Assembly: GCA_964389375.1 (NCBI GenBank)
Contig: CAYMDP010000016.1
Span: 1-56,703 of the forward strand
From: CAYMDP01 sp964389375
GTDB lineage: Bacteria > Bdellovibrionota > Bdellovibrionia > Bdellovibrionales > UBA1609
DNA: 56,703 nucleotides
Reading direction: 5' to 3'
Part shown: piece after piece, positions 33,406 to 41,557 of the stretch
How the letters are laid out: every line of letters starts with the position of its first letter
Position numbering within the stretch: the first letter of the stretch is position 1
Program-made: the position numbers and the translations under genes
The notes under the pieces: model-generated
Told to the model about the DNA's origin: nothing
Seen by the model: only the letters and a program-made list of their open reading frames with translations
Databases searched by the model: none

Positions 33406-34797
33406 ATGTCTTTTAAAAATTCATTAATATTATTTGGATCTCTTTTGCTTTCTGCTTGTAGTCGAAGTCCAGAGCTTGAAAGTGTTCGGTGGACGGCATG
33501 GTCTTCAAACCAGGCACCGGAGCTTTTAAAACTTCAGGAGTGGGAAGCGCATACAAATGAAAGTGTTCTGGTAAAAGAATCTGGCTCCTTAATTCGTCGA
33601 GGCGAGCTTCGAAGATCAGGAGCAATTGTTGAGGGGAGTTGGTTTCAGACAGTTCGCTCTTCCTCGGGAGATCTATTGTCTTACTCGGGAGAATGGACGG
33701 ATGAAGACCTTTCAATTTTTGACCAGCAGATTTTGTCTTTAAGCGGACAAAGTTTAAAGATTTTAGAAGATATTAGACGGCAATACCCAGAGTTTAATAA
33801 GGCCCATGAAGTTTTTGATGTAAACGTGATTTTAAGAAAAGAGGGGATCTCTTATTCACCTTATCTTCGAGTTCAGTTCCTGGCGGAAAACGAAATTCAG
33901 GCATTGGAATACTTAATCAATGCTCAGGGCCGACTTCGTCAGCGCCGAGAAATTGGCTATCATATGATCGAAGGCACTGGAACGGTCTTTCCGGAAAGTC
34001 CTTTAAACTCCGCACCCGTTGAAAAGGGTCTTCCAAATTTGATTGGTAACGGAACATTGACCTCTCTTCAACTGCAGGTTTTAAGTCAACTTGGGACTTC
34101 TGCCTTTAGCCCCATCCACATTTTTAACTACCGACCAGATGAAAAAACATTTGATGAAGTTCAGGCCTTTTTCTTCGCCTCACGAACGATGGATTGGTTT
34201 AGCAATATTTTAGGGATTCATCTTCCATATCGTCTGGAGATTAAAGTTCATATGGGAGGCGGCAAGCCTTCGGATGCAATGTTTTATTATCGCGGACAAG
34301 TGCGACTGGGTGAGGGAGACGGAATTTCAACTCGGGGAATACCAAGAGATCCAACAATTGTGGCCCACGAAACTGCACATGCCTACGTCGAACACCTGTC
34401 AAAACTTCCATTTGAAGGTGAGGGTGGGTCTTACAGCGAAGCTTTCTCGGATATTTTTTCAGCTTTAGTCAATGACGAGCCAAAAATGGGAAGCTACGCC
34501 TACTTTAAAGTTCCTTACAAGCGAAGCCTTGAAAACTCTAAGATCGCTTGGAAAGACTTTACCGGAAAGAAGTATGCAGATAGCGAAATCATCAGCGGAA
34601 CCTTTTGGGACCTCCGCAAACAAGTGGGAGTCGAAAAGACCGCGCGACTTGCGAAATTTTTTCTGAGCCACGTTGGAGCTGGTGGAAAGTTCGAAAATTT
34701 TGTAGATCTGACGGAAGGGGCCATCATGGCCGAACTGACGGATCAGGATCGGGAAACAGCTCGACAGATCCTGCGCAACCGAGGGTGGATTCAATAA
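33406..34797 (+). CDS. Lipoprotein metallopeptidase, thermolysin-like (M4-type)
   Basis: 463 aa. Lipobox L-S-A-C with Cys at 18 anchors it to a membrane. The zinc site is H321-E-T-A-H325 with E345 in E-A-F-S-D349; the 20-residue gap and the E-x3-D are those of thermolysin. The N-terminal ~200 residues (T-N-E-S-V-L-V-K-E-S, G-L-P-N-L-I-G) look like an FTP/PepSY-type propeptide region. It would be a surface or periplasmic protease, suited to a predator or scavenger. It overlaps the next gene by 13 nt if that gene's GTG is used. Confidence 0.85.
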   Translation: MSFKNSLILFGSLLLSACSRSPELESVRWTAWSSNQAPELLKLQEWEAHTNESVLVKESGSLIRRGELRRSGAIVEGSWFQTVRSSSGDLLSYSGEWTDEDLSIFDQQILSLSGQSLKILEDIRRQYPEFNKAHEVFDVNVILRKEGISYSPYLRVQFLAENEIQALEYLINAQGRLRQRREIGYHMIEGTGTVFPESPLNSAPVEKGLPNLIGNGTLTSLQLQVLSQLGTSAFSPIHIFNYRPDEKTFDEVQAFFFASRTMDWFSNILGIHLPYRLEIKVHMGGGKPSDAMFYYRGQVRLGEGDGISTRGIPRDPTIVAHETAHAYVEHLSKLPFEGEGGSYSEAFSDIFSALVNDEPKMGSYAYFKVPYKRSLENSKIAWKDFTGKKYADSEIISGTFWDLRKQVGVEKTARLAKFFLSHVGAGGKFENFVDLTEGAIMAELTDQDRETARQILRNRGWIQ

Positions 34798-35291
34798 GAA
34801 GTTTTATAAGCGCCATTTCGCTGACCCTGCTGGCAATTCTATTGTCGGTGGGTGGGTCTGCCATTGCGGGCGAACAATGCTCTGGCTTCGACATCTCTGG
34901 ACGATGGCTGTTTTATAAAATCATATTTCGCGGAGAAGAGCGGCCTCCGTTTAGCGAAAATCTTGTTTTAAGTTTTGAATTTACTCTCGACGGAAAAAGT
35001 TTTCTGCACTGGGAGCGCACCGGAGAAAAGGGATTCTGCGAAAGACGTGGGGAATACTCCTATGACGGCCAAACTCTTCGTGACAAAATTGTATGGGTAA
35101 ATCCAGAAAACAACTGGGACTGTGGACGCGATCCCGATATGCAGCTCGGCAAAGAGACGGTGACCCCACTAAGGCTTATTGAAGGTGAACTTCACACCGA
35201 GATCTCCTTTTCAGGAGAGGCCTTAATCTATGTTTGGAAAAAATGGCCGGAGGAAGAATCCTTGGCCCAAAATCCGAGCCAAAATCCTTAA
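34785..35291 (+). CDS. Small exported protein of unknown function
   Basis: 168 aa from the GTG at 34785; the frame opens as early as 34605 inside the peptidase gene, but only the short form starts with a proper signal peptide (D-S-I-R-S-F then L-L-A-I-L-L-S-V, cleaved after S-A-I-A). The mature part has four cysteines and tryptophan-rich strands (G-R-W-L-F-Y-K-I, F-L-H-W-E-R). Ribosome site is weak; coupling to the peptidase gene by overlap would explain this. Looks lipocalin-like in pattern, but no family assigned. It ends 8 bases before the convergent cbs stop. Confidence 0.6.
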   Translation: MDSIRSFISAISLTLLAILLSVGGSAIAGEQCSGFDISGRWLFYKIIFRGEERPPFSENLVLSFEFTLDGKSFLHWERTGEKGFCERRGEYSYDGQTLRDKIVWVNPENNWDCGRDPDMQLGKETVTPLRLIEGELHTEISFSGEALIYVWKKWPEEESLAQNPSQNP

Positions 35292-35299
35292 AATTTTTT

Positions 35300-36253
35300 T
35301 TATTCTGTGAACTGATGCTGTTTCATCCAGTTCGAGTCCACGAACTTTGTCATATAGTTGCGGATTCCATCGGCCAAAATGACAACGCAGTTTTGCCCGG
35401 CTTTAAGATTTGAAGCATGTTCAAGGGCTGCAAGCATCGTAGAGCCACAAGATCCGCCACAAAGAAATCCTTCTTCCCGAATTAATCTGCGAGCTAGAAG
35501 AAAAGATTCCTTATCTGTGGTTTTCACCCAATGGTCGATAAGCTTTCGATCCAAGACATCCGGAATAAAGTCGTAACCAATACCTTCGACAAGATAAGAG
35601 CGGATTTCGGTTCCACCACCAAGAATAGATCCGACGGGATCGGCTCCAACCACGATGCAGTTCGGGTTCACTTCTTTAAGTTTTTTTGCAACACCGGTAA
35701 TGGTTCCCCCAGTACCGGCACTGACGACGACCATATCCACTTTATTTTTTAAATCACGAAGGATCTCTTCAGCCGTCCCTTCAAAGTGAGCGGTAGGATT
35801 TGAGGGGTTTGCGTACTGATCAAGGATATGTGAGTTCGGGATCTCTTTGTTCAGTTTTTTAGCGACTCCGATATGACTTTCTGGAGCGTCCCAAGCGGCT
35901 TCAGTTGGGGTGCGGATAATTTCTGCGCCCAAAGCTTCTAGTGTGACCTGTTTTTCGCGACTCATTTTTTCTGGCATCGTGATGATCACTCGGTAGCCTT
36001 TTACAGCTCCAGCCAGCGCAATCCCAATTCCTGTGTTTCCGCTAGTGGGTTCGATCAATGTATCACCGGGTTTGATACGCCCTGATTTTTCGGCATCCAA
36101 GACCATGCGGTAACCGATTCGATCTTTTACCGAACCCCCGGGATTCATAAATTCACATTTTGCGTAGACATTGCAGGCAAGATGAGAGGTCACTCGGTTC
36201 ATTTTTACGAGGGGAGTGTTTCCAATCGCCTCAAGAATATTTGAATAAAGCAT
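35300..36253 (-). CDS. cbs: Cystathionine beta-synthase, catalytic core only
   Basis: 317 aa PLP enzyme. It follows human CBS more closely than cysteine synthase: G-N-T-P-L-V, the PLP lysine in G-G-S-V-K-D-R, T-S-G-N-T-G, E-S-H-I-G-V-A, I-P-N-S-H-I-L-D-Q-Y, G-T-G-G-T-I-T-G, E-G-I-G-Y-D-F-I-P and R-N-Y-M-T-K-F. It would condense serine and homocysteine to cystathionine. The heme and C-terminal CBS (SAM-sensing) domains are absent, as in many bacteria. O-acetylserine sulfhydrylase activity cannot be excluded. No cystathionine gamma-lyase nearby. Confidence 0.85.
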   Translation of the reverse strand: MLYSNILEAIGNTPLVKMNRVTSHLACNVYAKCEFMNPGGSVKDRIGYRMVLDAEKSGRIKPGDTLIEPTSGNTGIGIALAGAVKGYRVIITMPEKMSREKQVTLEALGAEIIRTPTEAAWDAPESHIGVAKKLNKEIPNSHILDQYANPSNPTAHFEGTAEEILRDLKNKVDMVVVSAGTGGTITGVAKKLKEVNPNCIVVGADPVGSILGGGTEIRSYLVEGIGYDFIPDVLDRKLIDHWVKTTDKESFLLARRLIREEGFLCGGSCGSTMLAALEHASNLKAGQNCVVILADGIRNYMTKFVDSNWMKQHQFTE

Positions 36254-36411
36254 ATCGAATCGCCTTTGCTAAGATGTGAAGCAGGGGTCAAAAGACCACG
36301 AAATTTGCCGAAAGATTAGCGAAAAGCGGGCCCGAAAGCGACAGAAATTTGGAAGCTCAAGCCTTCATAAGCGCATTCTCGGTGTGCAATGCGTCGCAAC
36401 CTATTGAGGAA

Positions 36412-37485
36412 CTAAAAATAGCTATCAGCGAGAAGTGCCCCACAACTTTTGCGTGTTTCGAGGTGGGCCTGGATAAGGACAAGCAGTTTTTTACGCTCTT
36501 CTTCAGTTAGATTTTTGGATGGGCCCAGGTTCAGCGGGGATTCCAAAATCAAAACCTCTTTCAAAAATTCATACTCGGGCCCATTTTTATTTCGGCCTTC
36601 GATCAAAGAGTTTCGGGCGGCTTCGACTAATTCAGAGGTTAATTCATTGGGACTTGATTCAAGGTCTTTCGAGCGAAATTCAATCCCGGATTTTTTCCAC
36701 ACCCGGGCCATTCTAAGCTCAAGAAATGGCAAATCTCGATTGAGTTTGCAAACAACAGGATTTGAACTTCCTCGGGCTTTTTTAATCTGAAGCTCTTTGT
36801 CCTCATCCAGTTGGATTTGGCATTTTAGCAGCAGTTTTGCGGCCAAATAGCGAAGTGGATTGTCGGGGATACTCGTAAAGCTTGGCCACTCTTTTATGGT
36901 CTTTCCCATGGGATCAAAAGGAAAAACCAAATCATTTTCTATCAGACGGGGGAGGGCCTCTTTTAGACTGAGGTGGGACCAATTGTTCGCAATTTTTACG
37001 GGCATAGTTTCTGCGCCAAAAAACAAACTGGTCATTACTTTATGGTTTCCATCAAGTACCAAAACAGAATCTGAAAGCAATAAGACCAGTGCAGATTTGC
37101 TTTGTGGAAAAAGGGCTTTTTGCCCGTCAAAGGGAAGATTCCATCGAGCCTTTCTCGTATCCCACTGAGCGCCCCACTCTTCGGCGACAGTTTGAATCTT
37201 TGATTTAACAGTCAAAAATGAAAAGGAGGCTTGACCCGGTTGTAGCCAAGAAATGGGCAGATAAGCCTCCTCGCCTTTTTCTAAATCTGAGTATCTCAGC
37301 GCTTTCCTAAGCTCTGGGTCCTTGTTTGGTGGGGAAAAATGGTGGCTTTTCTTTAGGATCTCTAAGAGGTTTTGTGGGGTTTTAGGAACAGATGGTGGAG
37401 AATTTTCATGGCCATAGCAGAGAGCGCTTATGAAAAAGCAGAGTACTCCTAGGGCCTTAATTGGAATCGAGTTAAAATATCTCAT
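36412..37485 (-). CDS. Exported ParB/Srx-like domain protein
   Basis: 357 aa with a signal peptide to about residue 24 (A-L-C-Y-G). Residues ~70-170 look like a ParB/sulfiredoxin fold as in the exported ParBc_2 group: G-E-E-A-Y-L-P-I-S-W-L, then V-L-V-L-D-G-N-H-K-V near 141-150, then G-A-E-T-M-P-V-K-I. The D-G-x-H core is the family nucleotide/phosphate site. The C-terminal half is helical with four cysteines and no known domain. Export rules out chromosome partitioning. Function unknown. Confidence 0.6.
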   Translation of the reverse strand: MRYFNSIPIKALGVLCFFISALCYGHENSPPSVPKTPQNLLEILKKSHHFSPPNKDPELRKALRYSDLEKGEEAYLPISWLQPGQASFSFLTVKSKIQTVAEEWGAQWDTRKARWNLPFDGQKALFPQSKSALVLLLSDSVLVLDGNHKVMTSLFFGAETMPVKIANNWSHLSLKEALPRLIENDLVFPFDPMGKTIKEWPSFTSIPDNPLRYLAAKLLLKCQIQLDEDKELQIKKARGSSNPVVCKLNRDLPFLELRMARVWKKSGIEFRSKDLESSPNELTSELVEAARNSLIEGRNKNGPEYEFLKEVLILESPLNLGPSKNLTEEERKKLLVLIQAHLETRKSCGALLADSYF

Positions 37486-37567
37486 GTGAGTGTCATCTAG
37501 CTTTCAAAATTAAGGCCAAAACCGGGACTTCGTTCTCTCGGCTCTTTCTTGGTGTTAGGCTTGTGGG

Positions 37568-37795
37568 ATGAAAAAATCCTTAAAAGAAGCTGAATTCGAA
37601 GTGGACTATCGAATTTTTGGATTTCAGGGCGAGCCTGAACTTCATGAACGCCTGTTTGAAATGGGATTTCGCGAGGGTCAGGTGGTTAAAAAAGTCGGGC
37701 AGGCCCCTTTTGGAGGTCCCTTAATCATTCGGCTTGGCGTTGGCACCCTTGCACTTAGAGAAGAAGAGGCGACATGCATCCTTCTGCAGAAGTAA
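37568..37795 (+). CDS. feoA: Ferrous iron transport protein A
   Basis: 75 aa SH3-like cytoplasmic partner of FeoB. Seen: L-H-E-R-L-F-E-M-G-F-R-E-G-Q-V-V and G-P-L-I-I-R-L-G-V-G-T-L-A-L-R, the FeoA pattern. It overlaps feoB by 22 nt. No Fur box was recognised in the 80 bases upstream. Confidence 0.9.
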   Translation: MKKSLKEAEFEVDYRIFGFQGEPELHERLFEMGFREGQVVKKVGQAPFGGPLIIRLGVGTLALREEEATCILLQK

Positions 37796-39675
37796 ATCAG
37801 ATTCAAGAGGAACTTGTTATTCTGCTTGGCCCTCCGAATGCGGGTAAGACCAGCCTCTTTAATTGGCTGACCGGATCTCAGTTTCGCACTGTGAACTATC
37901 CGGGTGCGACCATCGATTGTTTTTTAGGAAAAAGCTTAAAGCAGTACGGTCGAGTGTTAGAGATCTTAGACACTCCCGGGACTTACAGCCTTAACCCCAA
38001 AGGTCCCGACGAAGAAGTGACCTTCGAAGCATTATTTGGCCAGAGATTTTCTAGATTTAATAAAAGACTCTTGCTGGTGGTCGACGCCACTCAGATGGAA
38101 AAGCATTTAATTTTTGCCAAGCAGCTAAAGACTTTGGGCTTCCCGGTCGTGGTGGCTTTAACCATGACCGATTTGCTGCGAAAAAATCAGCTGAAGATGG
38201 ACGTTCAAAAGTTGTCGAAGCTTTTGGATCTACCGGTATTTCCGATCGATGGACGTTTAGGTGGAGGGGTGCAAGACCTTGCGAAAGCCTTAGGGGAAGA
38301 GAATTTAAAAAAAGTCGAGACCAAGTTTAATCCTGCGGTGACAGACTTTGAGTGGATTAAAAAAGCTCATCAAGAGATTCTCGCCATAGTGGCAGAAGTT
38401 CGTGGGCCCGAAGAAGAGATTCGAGAAAAAGTTTTTTCTAACACCCATCGCTGGGACAAAACCTTAATGCATCCTTTTTGGGGGATTGCGATTTTCTTTT
38501 CGGTCATGGTTTTGTTTTTTTCTTCGATTTTTTGGGCGGCAGCCCCTTTGATGGATCTGGTGGATCAAGGTTTTTCATGGATGGCTGAGACTGTCGAGTC
38601 CCTTGGACAAGGGGCGGTTTGGTCCGACTTCGTATCTGGGGGTTTGATTACGAGTTTTTCTGCGGTCTTGGTCTTTGTCCCTCAGATCTTCATTTTATTT
38701 TTTGGATTAAGTCTTCTAGAAGATTCAGGCTACCTAGCCAGAGCGGCAACTTTGATTGACCGTCCACTTTCGAAGGTGGGACTTAGCGGAAGGTCCTTTG
38801 TGCCTCTTTTATCTGGATTTGCCTGTGCGGTGCCAGCCATTATGGCGACCAGAAATATTCGCTCTCAGAAAGAGCGCTGGCTGGCGACTTTTATTATTCC
38901 ATTGCTGACCTGTTCGGCGCGTCTTCCGGTCTACGCCTTGATTTTGGGCTTTGTTTTTTACGGCTCGGCAGCCTGGAAAGCGGGATTAAGTTTAGCTCTG
39001 ATCTATTTTGCATCCCTTTTGCTCAGCGCCCTTGCCGCAGCCCTGTTAAATCGCTTTGTGAAAATCGAAGCAAAAAACTTTTTTATGATGGATCTTCCGC
39101 TGTATCGAAGACCTCAGTTGAAGTCCGTGTTTCGTTCTGCAAGCTATCGCACTTCGTCTTACATTCGCCGAGCAGGCCCAGTTATTTTTGTTCTGGCGAT
39201 TTTGGTTTGGCTAGGAACAACTTTTCCTCGGAATGACTCTATCCTTGCGGAAGATCAGCTTGCTCAAAGTTATGCCGGTCAGGCGGGCCAAGTGCTTGAG
39301 CCCATCTTTAAACCCATGGGTGCTGACTGGAGAGTGGGTGTTGGGTTGATTTCTGCTTTTGCGGCCAGAGAAGTTTTTGTTTCATCTGTCGCCGTGATTT
39401 TTAGAGTGACGGAATCTGAAGAAGAAGAATCTTTAAGGCAGGGCCTATTGGCCGAGATGAGAGCGGCGACTTGGCCCGATGGATCCCCTTTGTTTACACT
39501 CGCAAGTCTTGCGGCACTTGTGGTTTTCTTTATGATTGCCTTGCAATGTCTATCGACGACGGCCATTGCCTATAAAGAAATGGGCTCTTTGAAATTTGCC
39601 CTAGCACAATTGGCGGGCTTAAATTTAGCGGCTTATGTGCTAGCAGTTTTGGTCTATCAAATCTTAAGTCTTTAA
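37774..39675 (+). CDS. feoB: Ferrous iron transporter B
   Basis: 633 aa GTP-dependent Fe(II) importer of the inner membrane. G domain: G1 G-P-P-N-A-G-K-T-S near 19-27, G2 region near T-I-D-C, G3 D-T-P-G-T-Y-S, and G4 as T-M-T-D instead of the usual N-x-x-D. From about residue 225 there are multiple transmembrane segments including the gate motif G-F-A-C-A-V-P-A-I-M-A-T and C-S-A-R-L-P-V-Y. Shorter than E. coli FeoB. GAGG precedes the ATG inside feoA. No feoC. Confidence 0.95.
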   Translation: MHPSAEVNQIQEELVILLGPPNAGKTSLFNWLTGSQFRTVNYPGATIDCFLGKSLKQYGRVLEILDTPGTYSLNPKGPDEEVTFEALFGQRFSRFNKRLLLVVDATQMEKHLIFAKQLKTLGFPVVVALTMTDLLRKNQLKMDVQKLSKLLDLPVFPIDGRLGGGVQDLAKALGEENLKKVETKFNPAVTDFEWIKKAHQEILAIVAEVRGPEEEIREKVFSNTHRWDKTLMHPFWGIAIFFSVMVLFFSSIFWAAAPLMDLVDQGFSWMAETVESLGQGAVWSDFVSGGLITSFSAVLVFVPQIFILFFGLSLLEDSGYLARAATLIDRPLSKVGLSGRSFVPLLSGFACAVPAIMATRNIRSQKERWLATFIIPLLTCSARLPVYALILGFVFYGSAAWKAGLSLALIYFASLLLSALAAALLNRFVKIEAKNFFMMDLPLYRRPQLKSVFRSASYRTSSYIRRAGPVIFVLAILVWLGTTFPRNDSILAEDQLAQSYAGQAGQVLEPIFKPMGADWRVGVGLISAFAAREVFVSSVAVIFRVTESEEEESLRQGLLAEMRAATWPDGSPLFTLASLAALVVFFMIALQCLSTTAIAYKEMGSLKFALAQLAGLNLAAYVLAVLVYQILSL

Positions 39676-39968
39676 GGACTCGAGTCAGAATCCCGGCCGG
39701 TGTCAGAGACATCCCCCGAATTGTCTTCTCCTGTTCCTCGATCTTCCCCAGTGTATCCGCTGCCGTCGGGATCAGATCCACTTCCGGGAATTCGGGGCTC
39801 ATCCTCGTACCAGGGAGCGCCTGAATCCAAATCCGCTTCGTAGTAAGCCGAGTCATCAGCGGCAAACAAGGCCATCCCTTTTATCGAGTGCTCGCAGGCC
39901 CTGGAGCTTTGGCTGGCAAAAGACTGCGCTGAAAAGCCTAAGACAAAAGACAGTAAAATCAGACGCAT
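39672..39968 (-). CDS. Small exported acidic protein of unknown function
   Basis: 98 aa. Signal peptide to about residue 18 (Q-S-F-A-S). The mature part is Asp/Gly/Ser-rich and very acidic, with S-G-S-D-P-D-G-S-G repeats like calcium-binding linkers, and one cysteine. Convergent with feoB; the two stop codons overlap by 4 nt. Its ribosome site AAGGGGG is locked in a strong leader hairpin (39971-40010). Confidence 0.6.
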   Translation of the reverse strand: MRLILLSFVLGFSAQSFASQSSRACEHSIKGMALFAADDSAYYEADLDSGAPWYEDEPRIPGSGSDPDGSGYTGEDRGTGEDNSGDVSDTGRDSDSSP

Positions 39969-39970
39969 AA

Positions 39971-40010
39971 AGTCCCCCTTATCTTCGAATTTTCGATCAT
40001 AAGGGGGGCT
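39971..40010 (-). promoter_or_regulatory. Leader hairpin that hides the ribosome site of the small acidic protein
   Basis: AGTCCCCCTTAT (39971-39982) pairs with ATAAGGGGGGCT (39999-40010) in 11 of 12 positions, and the 16-base loop has an inner TCGAA/TTCGA stem. On the minus strand the 3' arm is the Shine-Dalgarno AAGGGGG just 4-6 bases before the ATG at 39968. Translation would need melting, for example by heat, a protein or a small RNA. It has no U-run, so it is not a simple terminator. Confidence 0.55.
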
Positions 40011-40172
40011 ATACTGGGCCCGATAGCATTGGGGTCAGTTCTGCAGACTTTTCAGGTGCGATTGATCGAAAATTAGGCCAATTTTGCAAAAACTTCTCTG
40101 CTTGATGACAAGCTCCTGCATTTTTCGAGTTAGTGGGCTCTAATTTGCGGGCGAGAGACTTCGGCCAGCAGT

Positions 40173-40712
40173 TTATTTTGCAGCGGGAGCTTCTTTTGCC
40201 TCAGAGTTAAAAAGGCTTAAAAACTCTTCATAGCCCTGGGCTTTAAGATCTTTGACCGGAATAAAACGAAGGGCTGCAGAGTTCATGCAATATCTTAAAC
40301 CCGTCGGTTTAGGACCATCCGGAAAGACATGCCCTAGGTGAGAGTCTGCATGTTTTGAGCGAACTTCGGTTCGGGTTCTGAATAGCTTTTTATCAATTTT
40401 TTCGACCAAATTTTCTTTAACCAAGGGCTTAGTAAAACTTGGCCAGCCCGTGCCCGAATCATATTTGTCGAGAGAACTAAAAAGTGGCTCACCAGAGACG
40501 ATATCCACATAAATTCCAGCCTCTTTAGTATCCCAATAAGGGTTATTGAAGGGCTTTTCTGTATCATCTTTTTGAGTGACGCGAAATTGAACTTCATTCA
40601 GTTTTTGCTTCAGTTCTTCTGTGGTCGGCTTTTTAAAGCTTTCTGGGCTCCAGGCTGCAGAAACTAGAGACATGCTAAGAAGGGCGAATGTTGTCGTTAA
40701 AAGCTCAAGCAT
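40173..40712 (-). CDS. msrB: Exported methionine-R-sulfoxide reductase
   Basis: 179 aa, reduces the R-form of methionine sulfoxide in proteins. An N-terminal signal peptide (ends S-A-A-W) puts it in the periplasm. Core: N-P-Y-W-D-T-K, G-I-Y-V-D-I-V-S-G-E-P-L-F-S-S, S-G-T-G-W-P-S-F, H-A-D-S-H-L-G-H-V-F and catalytic Cys142 in R-Y-C-M-N-S-A-A-L-R-F. The four zinc cysteines are missing and Cys142 is the only Cys in the protein, so there is no resolving cysteine. It could be recycled by an external thiol donor. Confidence 0.94.
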   Translation of the reverse strand: MLELLTTTFALLSMSLVSAAWSPESFKKPTTEELKQKLNEVQFRVTQKDDTEKPFNNPYWDTKEAGIYVDIVSGEPLFSSLDKYDSGTGWPSFTKPLVKENLVEKIDKKLFRTRTEVRSKHADSHLGHVFPDGPKPTGLRYCMNSAALRFIPVKDLKAQGYEEFLSLFNSEAKEAPAAK

Positions 40713-40848
40713 CTAAGACTCCTTTTTTGAGAGGCTGCGTGAAGCCAGAAGGCTAGCACAAATCTACAATTTTTAGCCACAAAGATTGACCTTCCCACGG
40801 CTTTATGTGCTTATTGGACCGGATTTATATTCTATTAGAGAGGTTCTT

Positions 40849-41298
40849 ATGAAATCAGTAACAGAGTTTTGGGCGCTTCATATTCTTAAAGGCCACGAGG
40901 CAAAAAAAGCATTTTTAGCAGAAGGTAAAAGCCCAGAAGAAGTTGCTCAAGCCATTGGCGAGCAAATGAAGTTTGAAGGCGATAAACTTAAGCATTTCGT
41001 CAATGCTCTTGAAGTCACAATCGAAGAGCCTCAGAAATTAAGCCGAATTTTAGTGGTCAGCCTAAACGAGGGCGAAAAAGCTCCAGCAAAAGCAGTTCAA
41101 ATTGAAGAGTCTTGCTACATTCCTGAGTTTAAATCTGATCCAAAGCCGGTCGCTCAAAAGAAAACTGGCAAAGAGGACGGCGGCAAAAACCGCAAAGGTA
41201 AAGGCGGAGGCGGACCGAAAGAGTCTCCATGGGGACTTTCTCCCGAGCAGTTGGCTGCTAAAAAGGGCAAAGGCGCTGGCGCTAAAAAGCCCGAGTAG
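40849..41298 (+). CDS. Small basic protein of unknown function
   Basis: 149 aa from the ATG at 40849 with AGAGAGG just upstream; the frame is open to 40786. Residues 1-100 are globular (F-W-A-L-H-I-L-K-G-H-E-A-K-K-A-F). The last ~50 are Lys/Gly-rich (G-K-N-R-K-G-K-G-G-G-G), typical of a flexible nucleic-acid or ribosome contact. No signal peptide. Not recognised. Ends in a clear terminator. Confidence 0.65.
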   Translation: MKSVTEFWALHILKGHEAKKAFLAEGKSPEEVAQAIGEQMKFEGDKLKHFVNALEVTIEEPQKLSRILVVSLNEGEKAPAKAVQIEESCYIPEFKSDPKPVAQKKTGKEDGGKNRKGKGGGGPKESPWGLSPEQLAAKKGKGAGAKKPE

Positions 41299-41335
41299 TC
41301 TTAGCTTCTCAAAACTGTTTGTTTAAAAATGACTT

Positions 41336-41364
41336 AAGCCTCATCCAACCGATGGGGCTTTTTT
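41336..41364 (+). terminator. Rho-independent terminator of the small basic protein gene
   Basis: AAGCCTCAT (41336-41344) pairs with ATGGGGCTT (41352-41360), one T-G pair, followed by a run of T. The T-run is also the start of the left arm of the foldback element at 41358. Confidence 0.85.
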
Positions 41365-41555
41365 CATAGCGATTCTTTCTATCTAAAAAAGTGTCCGCCG
41401 AAGACTAGTTCCGCAGGTCCGCATGAATAAACAACACTCCTGTTGAAGTTTAAATTTTGGGAACCCTCAATCTAGTGCCCTAAAAGTCGGACCGAGGATG
41501 TTCGACGGCTGAGGTGGAGCACTTTTTTAGATAGAAAGAATCGCTATGAAAAAAG
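41358..41555. repeat. 198-bp element with 36-bp perfect inverted ends (MITE-like)
   Basis: Bases 41358-41393 are the exact reverse complement of 41520-41555; both begin CTTTTTTCATAGCGATTC when read inward. About 126 bases lie between, with no ORF. The right end abuts the RlmL-like stop codon (41558-41560); the left begins in the neighbouring terminator T-run. It includes the 35-base repeat shared with 11985-12019 (here 41490-41524). No target-site duplication was recognised and no transposase is in the window. Confidence 0.8.
41490..41524. repeat. 35-bp dispersed repeat, copy 2 (inverted)
   Basis: Exact reverse complement of 11985-12019. It overlaps the inner end of the right arm of the 198-bp element by 5 bases. 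Confidence 0.8.
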
Positions 41556-41557
41556 GA

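Noticed and set aside
34605..34784. Long N-terminal extension of the exported protein at 34785
   Set aside because: The extension lies in another frame of the metallopeptidase gene, and the signal peptide starts only after the GTG at 34785.
37486..37567. Fur box upstream of feoAB
   Set aside because: No stretch resembles the GATAATGATAATCATTATC consensus in the 80 bases before feoA.
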